DNA of 64,000 nt from Actinopolymorpha singaporensis (GTDB lineage: Bacteria > Actinomycetota > Actinomycetes > Propionibacteriales > Actinopolymorphaceae): NCBI RefSeq assembly GCF_900104745.1, contig NZ_LT629732.1:2219981-2283980 (forward strand). The letters run 5' to 3'. Made by a program: the position numbers and the translations under genes. Positions 37,515-46,273 of this stretch are shown here, in pieces. Every line of letters begins with the position of its first letter. Position 1 is the stretch's first letter. The notes under the pieces were generated by a model. It had not been told where the DNA came from. It saw nothing but the letters and a program-made list of their open reading frames with translations, and ran no database searches.

Positions 37515-39206
37515 ATGGCGCCTCGTACGCAGCTGCAGCCTGACCGGGTGGACACGGCGGTCAACGTCGCCGACCTGGTGCGGCGGGCGGCCCAGGATGC
37601 CCCCGACCACCTCGCGGTGGTGGCCGGGAAGGACCGGCTGACCTGGGCCGAGCTCGACCGCACGGTCGACGCCGTGGCCGCCGCCTGGTCCGGTGCCGGG
37701 CTGGTGGCCGGGTTCCGGGTAGCACTGGCCATGTCCAACTCCCTGGAGTTCGTCACCGCCTACTTCGGCGCGCTGCGCGCGGGCCTGGTCGCCGTACCCC
37801 TCAATCCCGCCAGCACGGCCGAGGAGATCGGGTCGATGCTGGGCGCGGTGCGCGCCCGGGTGGTCCTCGCCGACGACACGGCCGTGGCCGCGGTCAGGGC
37901 CGCGGTGGACGAGCTCGTCGGCGTCGGCAGCCGCGTCCTCGACGCTGACGCCGTTCCCGTGGTGGTCCCGGTCGGGGTCGCCTCCCGGCCCGGCGAACGC
38001 AGCTACGACGAGTTGCTGGCCGCCGCCTCCAGTGCGCCCGCCGTTCCGCCCGCGGACCCCGAGACCCTGGCCGTGCTGCTGTTCACCTCCGGTGCGGCGA
38101 GTCCTCCGGTGATGCTCACGCACCGTGCGCTGCTGGCCAACCTCGACCAGCTCGCTGCGATCGAGCCACCGGTGATGACGCCCGCCGACGTGGTGCTCGG
38201 TGTGCTGCCGATGTGCCACGTGTACGGCCTGAACGCAGTCCTGGGCATGGTCGCCCGGGTGGCCGGCACGCTGGTCCTGGTCCGCCGGTTCACCCCGGAG
38301 GGCAGCCTCGACCTGGTGGCGGGCGAGCAGGTGACGAACGTTCCGGCGGTTCCCACGGTGTTCGCGGGTTGGCTGCGGGCCGTCGCCGACGACGCCGAGC
38401 TCGCGCGCCGGCTCGCGAGCGTCCGGCTGCTGGTGTCCGGTGCGGCGCCACTGCCGCCGTCGCTGCGGAGCGCGCTGCGGGAGGCCACCGGGCTGGTCGT
38501 CGAGGAGGGTTACGGCCTGACCGAGGCCGGCCCGGTGGTGACCAGCACGCTGTGCTCGGCCGGCGCGGGGACGGAGGCTGCGCGGACGGGGACCGAGGGG
38601 AGGACGGGGACCGCGGAGGAGGCGACCGAACAGCCCCGACCCACCAACCGGGCGAAGCACACAGTGGGCGCTCCCCTGCCGGGTGTGGAGCTGCGGATCG
38701 TCGACGAGACCGGCACCGAGGTCGAGGTGGGCGAGCCCGGCCAGGTGCTCGTCCGCGGACCGAACCTGTTCTCCGGCTACTGGCCGGACGGCGCCGACGC
38801 GCCTGGTGAGAAGGGCTGGCTGGCCACCGGCGACATCGGCTACCTCGACGAGGACGGCGACCTGGTCCTGGTCGACCGGATCAAGGAACTCGTGATCGTC
38901 TCCGGCTTCAACGTCTACCCGCGCGAGGTCGAGGAGGCCATTGCCGAACTCGACGGCGTGGCCGAGGTCGCGGTGGTGGCGATGCCCGACCCGCAGACCG
39001 GCGAGGCGGTGCGTGCGTACGTCGTTCCCGCCGCCGGTGCGCAGGTGAGCGCGGAAGAGGTACGCCGGCACTGCGAGGTGCGGCTGGCGAGGTTCAAGCG
39101 GCCGAGCGTCGTGGAGATCGTTCCCGAGCTCCCGCGCTCGGTGACCGGCAAGGTCGCCAAGGCCAGCCTGCGGCGGGCCGCTCGCGAGTCGGCGATCGGC
39201 TTCTGA
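37515..39206 (+). CDS. AMP-binding acyl-CoA synthetase-like protein with degenerate A3 motif
   Basis: A protein of about 563 residues with ANL-family layout: EEGYGLTEAGP (A5), GWLATGDIGYLDEDGDL (A7), DRIKELVIVSGFNVYPREVEEAI (A8) and PRSVTGKVAKASL with the A10 Lys. The A3 phosphate loop, normally TSGTTGxPKG, reads TSGAASPPVM here, losing the second Gly and the Lys. A roughly 35-residue Gly/Thr/Glu-rich insertion follows A5. It may be a weak or altered ligase. The start is uncertain (ATG 37515, ATG 37491 or GTG 37449). It is followed 2 nt later by the glutaredoxin gene. Confidence 0.85.
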   Translation: MAPRTQLQPDRVDTAVNVADLVRRAAQDAPDHLAVVAGKDRLTWAELDRTVDAVAAAWSGAGLVAGFRVALAMSNSLEFVTAYFGALRAGLVAVPLNPASTAEEIGSMLGAVRARVVLADDTAVAAVRAAVDELVGVGSRVLDADAVPVVVPVGVASRPGERSYDELLAAASSAPAVPPADPETLAVLLFTSGAASPPVMLTHRALLANLDQLAAIEPPVMTPADVVLGVLPMCHVYGLNAVLGMVARVAGTLVLVRRFTPEGSLDLVAGEQVTNVPAVPTVFAGWLRAVADDAELARRLASVRLLVSGAAPLPPSLRSALREATGLVVEEGYGLTEAGPVVTSTLCSAGAGTEAARTGTEGRTGTAEEATEQPRPTNRAKHTVGAPLPGVELRIVDETGTEVEVGEPGQVLVRGPNLFSGYWPDGADAPGEKGWLATGDIGYLDEDGDLVLVDRIKELVIVSGFNVYPREVEEAIAELDGVAEVAVVAMPDPQTGEAVRAYVVPAAGAQVSAEEVRRHCEVRLARFKRPSVVEIVPELPRSVTGKVAKASLRRAARESAIGF

Positions 39207-39208
39207 CC

Positions 39209-39502
39209 ATGACCCACCCGACCCACCCGACCAAGCCGACCCAGCCGACCCAGCCGACCCAGCCGGAGCGGGTGACGCTCTACAGCAAGCCCGGGTGCCA
39301 CCTGTGTGACGACGCCCGGGCGGTGGTCGCCTCCGTGTGTGCCGACCTGGACGTCGGCTGGAGCGAGGTCGACATCCAGGGCGACGAGGCGCTGTACCCC
39401 AGGTTCTGGGAGCAGATCCCGGTGACCTTCGTGGACGGCCGTCAGCACGACTTCTGGCGCGTCGACGCCGATCGGCTGCGCGCCGCGCTCACCGCCGGCT
39501 GA
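39209..39502 (+). CDS. Glutaredoxin family protein
   Basis: A 97-residue protein. A Thr/Pro/Gln repeat at the N-terminus (codons 2-18) precedes the thioredoxin-fold core with the active-site CHLC near residue 30 (YSKPGCHLCDDA) and IPVTFVDG with the cis-Pro. The family is common just ahead of rex and hemA in actinobacteria. The start is 2 nt after the ligase stop; co-translation is likely. Confidence 0.9.
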   Translation: MTHPTHPTKPTQPTQPTQPERVTLYSKPGCHLCDDARAVVASVCADLDVGWSEVDIQGDEALYPRFWEQIPVTFVDGRQHDFWRVDADRLRAALTAG

Positions 39503-39679
39503 CCGCCAGCGCCGCCCGGAGAGCCCCCGAGAGCCCCCGAGACCCCGGCCGAAGTGGTCCGGGTTTCGGCGTTCCGGCGATCATGCCGAGTGCCCTCGTA
39601 CGGGTCGATATCCGTGCAGATCCACTCCGAGTGCGCCGGATGTGACGACCGGCACGTCCACCCAGCGCTACGCTCGATT

Positions 39680-39708
39680 TTGTTCGCACGTTCACAAAGT
39701 CCTAGGCT
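39680..39708 (+). promoter_or_regulatory. Rex operator overlapping the rex-hemACD promoter
   Basis: TGTTCGCACGTTCACA (39681-39696) matches the Streptomyces Rex operator I recall (TGTGAAC-N2-GTTCACA) at 12 of 16 positions, with a perfect right half and T/A flanks. A promoter fits exactly: TTGTTC (39680-39685), a 17-nt spacer and TAGGCT (39703-39708). Rex bound here would block the polymerase at low NADH/NAD+ and release it when NADH rises. The leader to the GTG at 39791 is about 75 nt. Nothing else was seen in 39503-39679. Confidence 0.6.
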
Positions 39709-39790
39709 TGGAGATCGCCGGTCGGGACGGCTCCGATCGAGCAGAGGCGTCACCCAGCCCCAGGGCGTCTCGTGTCACTACGGGAGAGAT

Positions 39791-40528
39791 GTGAGTCCGC
39801 CGAACCCCCGCCGTACGAACGAGCAGGAAGCGCGCCCGAGCCGCGGCATTCCCGAGGCGACCGTCGCGCGACTGCCGGTCTACCTCCGGGCGCTGACCGC
39901 GCTCGCGGACCGGGGGATCGCGACCGCCTCCAGCGAGGAGCTCGCCCGGGCGGCCGGCGTCAACTCCGCGAAGCTGCGCAAGGACCTGTCCTACCTCGGG
40001 TCCTACGGCACCCGCGGGGTGGGGTACGACGTGGAGTACCTCCGCTACCAGATCGCGCGGGAGATCGGCCTCACCCAGGACTGGCCCGTGGTGATCGTCG
40101 GCATCGGAAATCTCGGCCACGCGCTCGCCAACTACTCCGGGTTCGTGTCCCGTGGGTTCGGCATCGTCGGGCTGCTCGACGCCGACCCGGCGCGGGTCGG
40201 TGAGCAGGTCGGGGACCACGTCATCCAGGCGTACAGCGAACTCGAACGCGTCGTGTCAGAGTACGGCGTGGCCATCGGCGTGATCGCGACGCCGGCGACC
40301 GCCGCGCAGGAGGTCTGCGACCGCATGGTTGCGGCGGGCATCACCAGCGTGCTCAACTTCGCTCCCGTGGTGCTGAGCGTTCCGCCCGGTGTGGACGTCC
40401 GCAAGGTCGACCTGTCCACCGAGCTGCAGATCCTCGCCTACCACGAACAACGCAAGGCGCTCGCGGGCCCGGGCCCGCTGAGCCAGGTCGACGGCATCCC
40501 AGTCGAGAGGAGCCCCCTCGTCCCATGA
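39791..40528 (+). CDS. rex: Redox-sensing transcriptional repressor Rex
   Basis: A 245-residue protein. The N-terminal winged helix (IATASSEELARAAGVNSAKLRKDLSYLGSYGTRGVGYDV) is followed by an NAD(H)-binding Rossmann domain (VVIVGIGNLGHAL, GFGIVGLLDAD, IGVIATPA) and a C-terminal swapped helix. The GTG has GGGAG 4 nt upstream. It senses NADH/NAD+ and represses respiratory genes. The stop overlaps the hemA ATG (ATGA), so rex-hemA-hemC-hemD form one operon. Confidence 0.95.
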   Translation: MSPPNPRRTNEQEARPSRGIPEATVARLPVYLRALTALADRGIATASSEELARAAGVNSAKLRKDLSYLGSYGTRGVGYDVEYLRYQIAREIGLTQDWPVVIVGIGNLGHALANYSGFVSRGFGIVGLLDADPARVGEQVGDHVIQAYSELERVVSEYGVAIGVIATPATAAQEVCDRMVAAGITSVLNFAPVVLSVPPGVDVRKVDLSTELQILAYHEQRKALAGPGPLSQVDGIPVERSPLVP

Positions 40529-41871
40529 GCATCCTGGTCGTCGGCTTGTCCCACCGCGGTACGCCCGTCCATCTGCTGGAACGCGTGGTGCCCGCACCGG
40601 AGACGCTGGACAAGGTCCTCGTCGACGCGGTGGCCTGCCCGCACGTCGCCGCGGCGGTGGTGCTGTCCACCTGCAACCGGGTGGAGATCTACGCCGAGGT
40701 GGAGCGGTTCCACGGCGGTGTCGAGGAACTCGCCGAGCTCCTGGCCCGCCACGCGGGCGTCTCCGCCGCCGAGCTGACCCCGCACCTCTACGTGCGGTAC
40801 GAGGACGGCGCGGTGAGCCATCTGTTCTCGGTGGTGTGCGGCCTGGACTCGATGGTCGTCGGCGAGACCCAGATCCTCGGCCAGGCCAAGGCGGCGCTGC
40901 GCAACGCCCAGGACGCGGAGACGATCGGCTCGGTGCTGAACGGCGTCTTCCAGCGGGCGCTGCGGGTCGGCAAGCGGGCGCAAACCGAGACCGAGCTCGG
41001 CCGGGCCGGCCGCTCGGTGGTGAGCGCGGCCCTGGCGCAGGCGGTCCGCGTCCACGGCGACCTGGCCGGACGCGCGGCACTGGTGGTCGGCGCGGGTTCG
41101 ATGGCAGCACTCGCCGCCACCACTCTCCGCCGCGACCACGACGCCAAGGTGGTGGTCACCAACCGCACGCCGTCGCGCGCCCGCCGGATCGCCGAGCAGG
41201 TCGAGGGCACCGCGGTCCCGCTGGCGGACCTGCGTACCGCGCTGGCCGACGCCGACGTGGTGGTGTCGTGCACCGGCGCGGTCGGCACCGTGATCTCCGC
41301 CGTCGACCTCGCCACGGCCATGCGCCGGCGTACTGACCGGCCGCTGGTGGTCTGTGACCTCGCGATGCCGCGGGACGTGGAGATCGAGGCCGGGCACGTC
41401 GCCGGCGTCACCCTGATCGACCTGGGCCGGCTGGCCGAGAGGGTGGACGACGGTGTGGCCACCGACGTGGAGGCGGTCCGGGCGATCGTGGCCGAGGAGG
41501 TCGCCGACTTCGTGGCCACGCGGCGGGCGGCGACCGTGGCCCCCACCGTGGTGGCGTTGCGCAGCATGGCTGCCGAGGTCGTCGAGGCCGAGTTGCGCCG
41601 GCTCAGCGCACGGGTTCCGCACCTGGACGACCACTCCCACGCCGAGGTGGCCAAGACCGTACGCCGGGTGGTCGACAAGCTGCTGCACGCGCCGACGATC
41701 CGGGTGAAGGAACTCGCCGAGCAGACGGTCGAGACCTCCTACACCGACGCCCTGCGGGAGCTGTTCGCCCTCGACCTCAGCGCACTGGAGGCGTTCACCA
41801 GCGTCGAGCCGGTGGAGCCCGCCCAGCCGGACCGCTCCGTGCAGCCCGGCGAGCCGGGAGGTGCACCGTGA
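40525..41871 (+). CDS. hemA: Glutamyl-tRNA reductase
   Basis: A 448-residue enzyme making glutamate-1-semialdehyde from Glu-tRNA with NADPH, the first step of the C5 haem route. Cys50 in STCNRVEIYAE is the nucleophile; SHRGTP, GLDSMVVGETQILGQ and the NADPH loop VVGAGSMAALA are present. It ends in an acidic/proline tail. It overlaps rex and hemC by 4 nt each. Confidence 0.97.
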   Translation: MSILVVGLSHRGTPVHLLERVVPAPETLDKVLVDAVACPHVAAAVVLSTCNRVEIYAEVERFHGGVEELAELLARHAGVSAAELTPHLYVRYEDGAVSHLFSVVCGLDSMVVGETQILGQAKAALRNAQDAETIGSVLNGVFQRALRVGKRAQTETELGRAGRSVVSAALAQAVRVHGDLAGRAALVVGAGSMAALAATTLRRDHDAKVVVTNRTPSRARRIAEQVEGTAVPLADLRTALADADVVVSCTGAVGTVISAVDLATAMRRRTDRPLVVCDLAMPRDVEIEAGHVAGVTLIDLGRLAERVDDGVATDVEAVRAIVAEEVADFVATRRAATVAPTVVALRSMAAEVVEAELRRLSARVPHLDDHSHAEVAKTVRRVVDKLLHAPTIRVKELAEQTVETSYTDALRELFALDLSALEAFTSVEPVEPAQPDRSVQPGEPGGAP

Positions 41872-42848
41872 CACCCGGGACACCCACGACACCCGTGACA
41901 CCCATGACACCAGGGATCTCCGGGACGGCGTTCCGCGTCGGCACCCGTCGCAGCGCCCTCGCGCTCACCCAGGCCCGCCAGGTCGCCGCCGCGCTGGAGC
42001 GGGCCGGCCACCGGTGCGAGCTGGTCGAGGTGACCACCGAGGGCGACCGCAACCGCGCGCCGCTTGCGTCGATCGGTGGCCAGGGCGTCTTCACCGGCGC
42101 CCTGCGCGAGGCCCTGCTCCGCAAGGAGATCGACGTCGCGGTGCACTCGCTGAAGGACCTGCCGACCCAGAACGTCGACGGCATCGTCCTCGCCGCCGTG
42201 CCCCCGCGCGAGGATCCCCGCGACGCCCTGGTCGCCCGCGACGGGTTGCGCCTGGCGGACCTGCCCGCGGGTGCTCGGGTGGGCACCGGCTCACCGCGAC
42301 GGCTGGCCCAGCTCCGGCTGCTCCGAGAGTACGACCTCGAGCTGGTCGAGATCCGGGGGAACGTCGACACCCGGATCAGGAAAGTACGCGACGGTGAGCT
42401 CGACGCCGTCGTTCTCGCCCGCGCCGGCCTCACCCGACTGGGGCGGCAGGACGAGATCACCGACACCTTCGATCCCACCGCGTTCGTCCCGGCCCCCGGC
42501 CAGGGCGCGCTGGGGATCGAGTGCCGGAACTCCGACGAGGACGTGGTGCGCGCCCTCGCCGGGCTTGACGAATCCCGCACCAGGGCGGCGGTGACCGCCG
42601 AACGCGCCGTACTCGCCGGAATCGGGGCCGGCTGCAGCGCACCCATGGGAGCCTTCGCCGAGACCACCGGCGGAGTGGAGGGAGACGACCTTTCCCTCCA
42701 TGCCGTCGTGGCCGCCGTCGACGGCTCCGCAAGCGTCCGTCTGTCCACCTCGGGGCCTCTAGGCGATGCGGAGGAGATCGGCCGTCAGCTGGCGGCCGCC
42801 CTGCTCGCCGAGGGCGCCAGCCGTTTGATCGAGGAACGCGTCACGTGA
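41868..42848 (+). CDS. hemC: Porphobilinogen deaminase (hydroxymethylbilane synthase)
   Basis: A 326-residue protein joining four porphobilinogen units. FRVGTRRSALALTQARQV, HSLKDLPTQ (catalytic Asp region absent only by divergence in DVAVHSLKD), RRLAQLR and IRGNVDTRIRK are present, and the cofactor-anchoring Cys lies in GAGCSAPMGA near residue 256. The N-terminus carries a 16-residue Thr/Pro repeat from tandem ACACCC-like units. GTG overlaps the hemA stop. Confidence 0.97.
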   Translation: MTPGTPTTPVTPMTPGISGTAFRVGTRRSALALTQARQVAAALERAGHRCELVEVTTEGDRNRAPLASIGGQGVFTGALREALLRKEIDVAVHSLKDLPTQNVDGIVLAAVPPREDPRDALVARDGLRLADLPAGARVGTGSPRRLAQLRLLREYDLELVEIRGNVDTRIRKVRDGELDAVVLARAGLTRLGRQDEITDTFDPTAFVPAPGQGALGIECRNSDEDVVRALAGLDESRTRAAVTAERAVLAGIGAGCSAPMGAFAETTGGVEGDDLSLHAVVAAVDGSASVRLSTSGPLGDAEEIGRQLAAALLAEGASRLIEERVT

Positions 42849-44452
42849 CCGCCAAGACAAAGACCACTAAGAAACTCCAGGGCTCGGTCTCCTTCGTCGG
42901 GGTCGGCCCCGGCGACCCCGCGCTCGTCACTGCCAGGGCGAAGGAGCTCCTGGGCCGTGCGGACGTCATCGCCGGTGAGCTTGCGGCCTTCGAGGTCGTG
43001 CTCAGCACTCACGTCCGCGAGGACGTCGAGCGGCTGGAGCTGACCGAGGACGCCGTGACCGCGGCCGAGGCCGGCCGAGTACTCGCCAAGCACGGGAAGG
43101 ACGGCAAGCACGTCGTACGCCTGTACCACGGCGACCCGTTCCTCGACGGCAACGCCGCCGAGCACGTCGCCGCGTTCGTCCGGCACCACGTGCCGTTCGA
43201 GGTGACGCCCGGTCTGCCGGTGGCGACCGCGGTGCCCGCCTACGCGGGGATCCCGCTGACAGGTACCAAGGTGCGTGAGACCCGCATCGTCGACCTGAGC
43301 GGCGGCGAGCCGGCGTGGGAGACGTTCGCCGAGGGCTCGGCGACCCTGGTGCTCACCAACGTCACCGAGGGCCTGAAGGACATCGCCGCGTTCCTGGTCA
43401 AGGCCGGCCGGGAGCCTTCGACGCCGGTGGCCGCGACCACCGCCGGCACCACCACCGACCAGCGCACCGTTGCCGGGACGCTGGAGACGATCGCGGCCGA
43501 GGTGAAGTCGTCCCGGCTCGCCGGTCCGTTCGTCTTCGTCGTCGGCTCGGCCGTCGCGCATCGCGACAAGCTGTCGTGGTTCGAGACCAAGCCGCTCTTC
43601 GGCTGGCGGATCCTGGTCCCGCGGACCAAGGAGCAGGCGGGCGTGCTGTCCAAGCTGCTCCGGCAGTACGGCGCGGTGCCCGAGGAGGTCCCGACCATCT
43701 CCGTGGAGCCGCCGCGAAACCCCCAGCAGCTGGACCGGGCCATCACCGGGCTGGTCACCGGCCGCTACCAGTGGGTGGCGTTCACCTCGGTCAACGCGGT
43801 GCGCGCGGTGCGGGAGAAGTTCGAGGAGTACGGCCTGGACGCACGGGCGTTCGCCGGCCTGAAGATCGCCGCGGTGGGGGAGAAGACCGCCGAGGCGATC
43901 CAGTCCTGGGGCATCAAGCCCGACCTGGTGCCCTCCGGTGAGCACTCCGCGCGGGGTCTGGTGGAGGACTGGCCGCCCTACGACCGGGTGCTGGACCCGA
44001 TCAACCGGGTGTTCCTTCCCCGTGCCGACATCGCCACCGAGACGCTGGTGGCCGGACTTGTCGAGCTCGGCTGGGAGGTCGACGACGTGACGGCGTACCG
44101 CACGGTGCGCGCCGCGCCGCCGCCCGCCCCGATCCGGGAGGCGATCAAGACCGGCAGGTTCGACGCGGTGGCCTTCACCTCCAGTTCGACGGTGCGCAAC
44201 CTCGTCGGCATCGCCGGCAAGCCGCACGCCACCACCGTGATCGCCGCCATCGGCGCGCAGACCGCGACGACGGCGGAGGAACACGGCCTGCGGGTCGACG
44301 TTCAGCCGCCGCAGCCGTCGATCGAGGCGCTGGCGGAGGCGCTCGCCGACTTCGGCGAGGCGCGGCGCGCGGCCCAGATCGAGGCCGGCGACCCGGTGAC
44401 CAAGCCGTCCGAACGCAAGGCGGGTGCCCGGCGCCGGGCAACCACCAAGTAG
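42845..44452 (+). CDS. hemD: Bifunctional uroporphyrinogen-III C-methyltransferase-like / uroporphyrinogen-III synthase fusion
   Basis: A 535-residue protein. The N-terminal half is a SUMT (CobA)-like domain: [28 protein letters not shown] and [24 protein letters not shown]. The usual RLKGGDPFxFGRG is altered to [13 protein letters not shown], so its methylation activity is uncertain. The C-terminal half (from about 255) is Hem[48 protein letters not shown] and [12 protein letters not shown]. It closes hydroxymethylbilane to uroporphyrinogen III. GTG overlaps the hemC stop by 4 nt. Confidence 0.93.
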   Translation: MTAKTKTTKKLQGSVSFVGVGPGDPALVTARAKELLGRADVIAGELAAFEVVLSTHVREDVERLELTEDAVTAAEAGRVLAKHGKDGKHVVRLYHGDPFLDGNAAEHVAAFVRHHVPFEVTPGLPVATAVPAYAGIPLTGTKVRETRIVDLSGGEPAWETFAEGSATLVLTNVTEGLKDIAAFLVKAGREPSTPVAATTAGTTTDQRTVAGTLETIAAEVKSSRLAGPFVFVVGSAVAHRDKLSWFETKPLFGWRILVPRTKEQAGVLSKLLRQYGAVPEEVPTISVEPPRNPQQLDRAITGLVTGRYQWVAFTSVNAVRAVREKFEEYGLDARAFAGLKIAAVGEKTAEAIQSWGIKPDLVPSGEHSARGLVEDWPPYDRVLDPINRVFLPRADIATETLVAGLVELGWEVDDVTAYRTVRAAPPPAPIREAIKTGRFDAVAFTSSSTVRNLVGIAGKPHATTVIAAIGAQTATTAEEHGLRVDVQPPQPSIEALAEALADFGEARRAAQIEAGDPVTKPSERKAGARRRATTK

Positions 44453-44503
44453 GCCGGAAACGAGCCCGGAGCAACCGGGACGAACGCGCCCAACAGTGCT
44501 ACC

Positions 44504-44540
44504 TGCGAAGGGGTCCGCCGTGCCGGCGGGCCCCTTCGCA
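44504..44540 (+). terminator. Strong hairpin terminator ending the rex-hemACD operon
   Basis: A 17-bp stem (44504-44520 with 44524-44540), one T-G pair, 3-nt loop. It stands 52 nt after the hemD stop and just before the hemB promoter hexamer TAGGCT (44550-44555), separating the two transcription units. Confidence 0.85.
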
Positions 44541-44562
44541 CGTCCTGGTTAGGCTGGACGGC

Positions 44563-45537
44563 ATGGGTTATCCGGAGATGCGCCCCAGGCGCCTTCGTAC
44601 GACGCCCGCGATGCGCCGGCTGGTCGCCGAGACCGAGGTGCCGCCGCGCTCGCTGGTGCTGCCGATCTTCGTCCTGGAGGGCGCGGCCGAACCAGTCCCG
44701 ATCCCGTCCATGCCGGGTGTGGTGCAACACACCCTGGACTCCCTGCGCAAGGCGGCCGTCGAGGCCGTCGAGGCCGGTGTCGGCGGGCTGATGCTGTTCG
44801 CGGTGCCGCAGGCCAAGGACGCGGTGGGGTCCGGGGCGACCGACCCGAACGGCATCCTCAACGTCGCGATCCGCGAGGTCGCCGCGGAGGTCGGTGACGC
44901 GAGCGTGGTGATGGCCGACCTCTGCCTGGACGAGTTCACCGACCACGGGCACTGCGGCGTCCTCACCCCCGACGGCCGGGTGGACAACGACGCCACGCTG
45001 GCGAGGTACGCCGACATGGCCGTCGCCCAGGCCGACGCCGGGGTCCAGGTGGTCGGGCCGAGCGGCATGATGGACGGTCAGATCGGGGCGATCCGCGCTG
45101 CCCTGGACCGGGCCGGCCACACCGACGTGAGTGCGATGGCCTACTCCGCGAAGTACGCCTCGGCGTTCTTCGGCCCCTTCCGCGACGCCGTTCAGTCCAG
45201 TCTGGAGGGCGACCGCAGTACGTACCAGCAGGACCCCGCCAACGCCACCGAGTCGATGCGGGAGGTCGCGCTCGACGTCGCCGAGGGCGCCGACATGGTG
45301 CTCGTCAAACCCGCGCTGGGCTACCTCGACGTGGTCCGCCGGGTGCGGGACGCGGTGGACGTTCCGGTCGCCGCGTACAACGTGTCCGGTGAGTACTCCA
45401 TGGTCGAGGCGGCCGCCGCCCAGGGCTGGATCGACCGCGAGCGCGCGATTCTCGAGGTCCTCACGTCGATCCGCAGGGCCGGCGCCGACATCGTGCTGAC
45501 GTACTGGGCGGTGGAGGCGGCGCGCCGGCTGCGCTGA
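44563..45537 (+). CDS. hemB: Delta-aminolevulinic acid dehydratase (porphobilinogen synthase)
   Basis: A 324-residue protein condensing two ALA molecules. [16 protein letters not shown] supplies the Asp/Cys metal-binding region, [16 protein letters not shown] carries the first Schiff-base Lys, and [15 protein letters not shown] the second. TAGGCT ends 7 nt before the ATG with no Shine-Dalgarno sequence, so a leaderless mRNA starting after the hemD terminator is likely. Confidence 0.97.
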   Translation: MGYPEMRPRRLRTTPAMRRLVAETEVPPRSLVLPIFVLEGAAEPVPIPSMPGVVQHTLDSLRKAAVEAVEAGVGGLMLFAVPQAKDAVGSGATDPNGILNVAIREVAAEVGDASVVMADLCLDEFTDHGHCGVLTPDGRVDNDATLARYADMAVAQADAGVQVVGPSGMMDGQIGAIRAALDRAGHTDVSAMAYSAKYASAFFGPFRDAVQSSLEGDRSTYQQDPANATESMREVALDVAEGADMVLVKPALGYLDVVRRVRDAVDVPVAAYNVSGEYSMVEAAAAQGWIDRERAILEVLTSIRRAGADIVLTYWAVEAARRLR

Positions 45538-45569
45538 CCCGCCCCTGGTCCCGCCGAAACCACTCGTGC

Positions 45570-45599
45570 GGCCCGCTGTCCGATTCCGGACGGCGGGCC
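45570..45599 (+). terminator. Hairpin terminator after hemB
   Basis: A 13-bp stem (45570-45582 with 45587-45599), one T-G pair, loop ATTC, 33 nt after the hemB stop. Confidence 0.8.
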
Positions 45600-46261
45600 T
45601 CGTCATGCGCGGGGCCCACGTTTGCCGCACCGCCGGAGGGTCAGGTGGAAATGGAGGGGCCGCCACGGCGCCCGGTCGGGGGGGAGGTAACCGGGCACCG
45701 CGGCGGCCGAGGAGGCTCGGCGCGCCCGGGGGGGTGAGGGCGCCGAGCCGGCTTGGGGAGCCCGGGTGCGCGGGTCGCGCACGTCGCGGCTGCGGGCTCG
45801 CGGAACAGTCTGTGGTCTGTCTTGTGGCTGTCCTGTTCAGGGGCCAGGTCGTTGGCCGTTCGGTGTATCGGGAGCGTCAGTGGGCGGGGCCGTCATGGAT
45901 GGTGAGCACATCGGGGACTCGTCGAACGGCGCACCGTGTCGGCTGCCCGCGACCCCGCCCCGACGGTCCCGACTCCGGCGCTCGCCCGCGCAGGTGAACC
46001 GGCCCGTCAACGGGCCCCCGTGTGGTCTCGACCTCCCCGGCTCACGCCTCACCTTACGTCCCCACCCTGGGTCTTTGAAGCCTTGACACCGTGCCGTCTC
46101 CATCGACGACTCCATCAACGACGGGGCGGGCCGGAAGTTACGCCCGGCTTCGCGAGTTTCGACCCGTGGGATTCCGTTCGTCGCGCAACGCCGCGGGCCG
46201 GCCCGTCCCCTCGCCGATCGGCCGACCCCCCGCCCCTGCGGGCGAGCCCAGCCCGGCGAGG
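45600..46261. other. Long region without a convincing gene
   Basis: About 660 nt between hemB and hemL. Open frames exist on both strands, but none has a good start site, codon bias or recognisable content. It holds G-runs at 45680-45735, a short near-perfect hairpin (GGCCCGTCAACGGGCC, about 46002-46017) and a less GC-rich stretch near 46050-46110. A plus-strand frame from ATG 45896 (63 residues) cannot be excluded. Confidence 0.4.
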
Positions 46262-46273
46262 GACAATGACGCG

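Noticed and set aside
45566-45997. 143-codon plus-strand frame after hemB
   Set aside because: It begins inside the hemB terminator, is Gly/Arg-rich with no domain, and has no ribosome-binding site.
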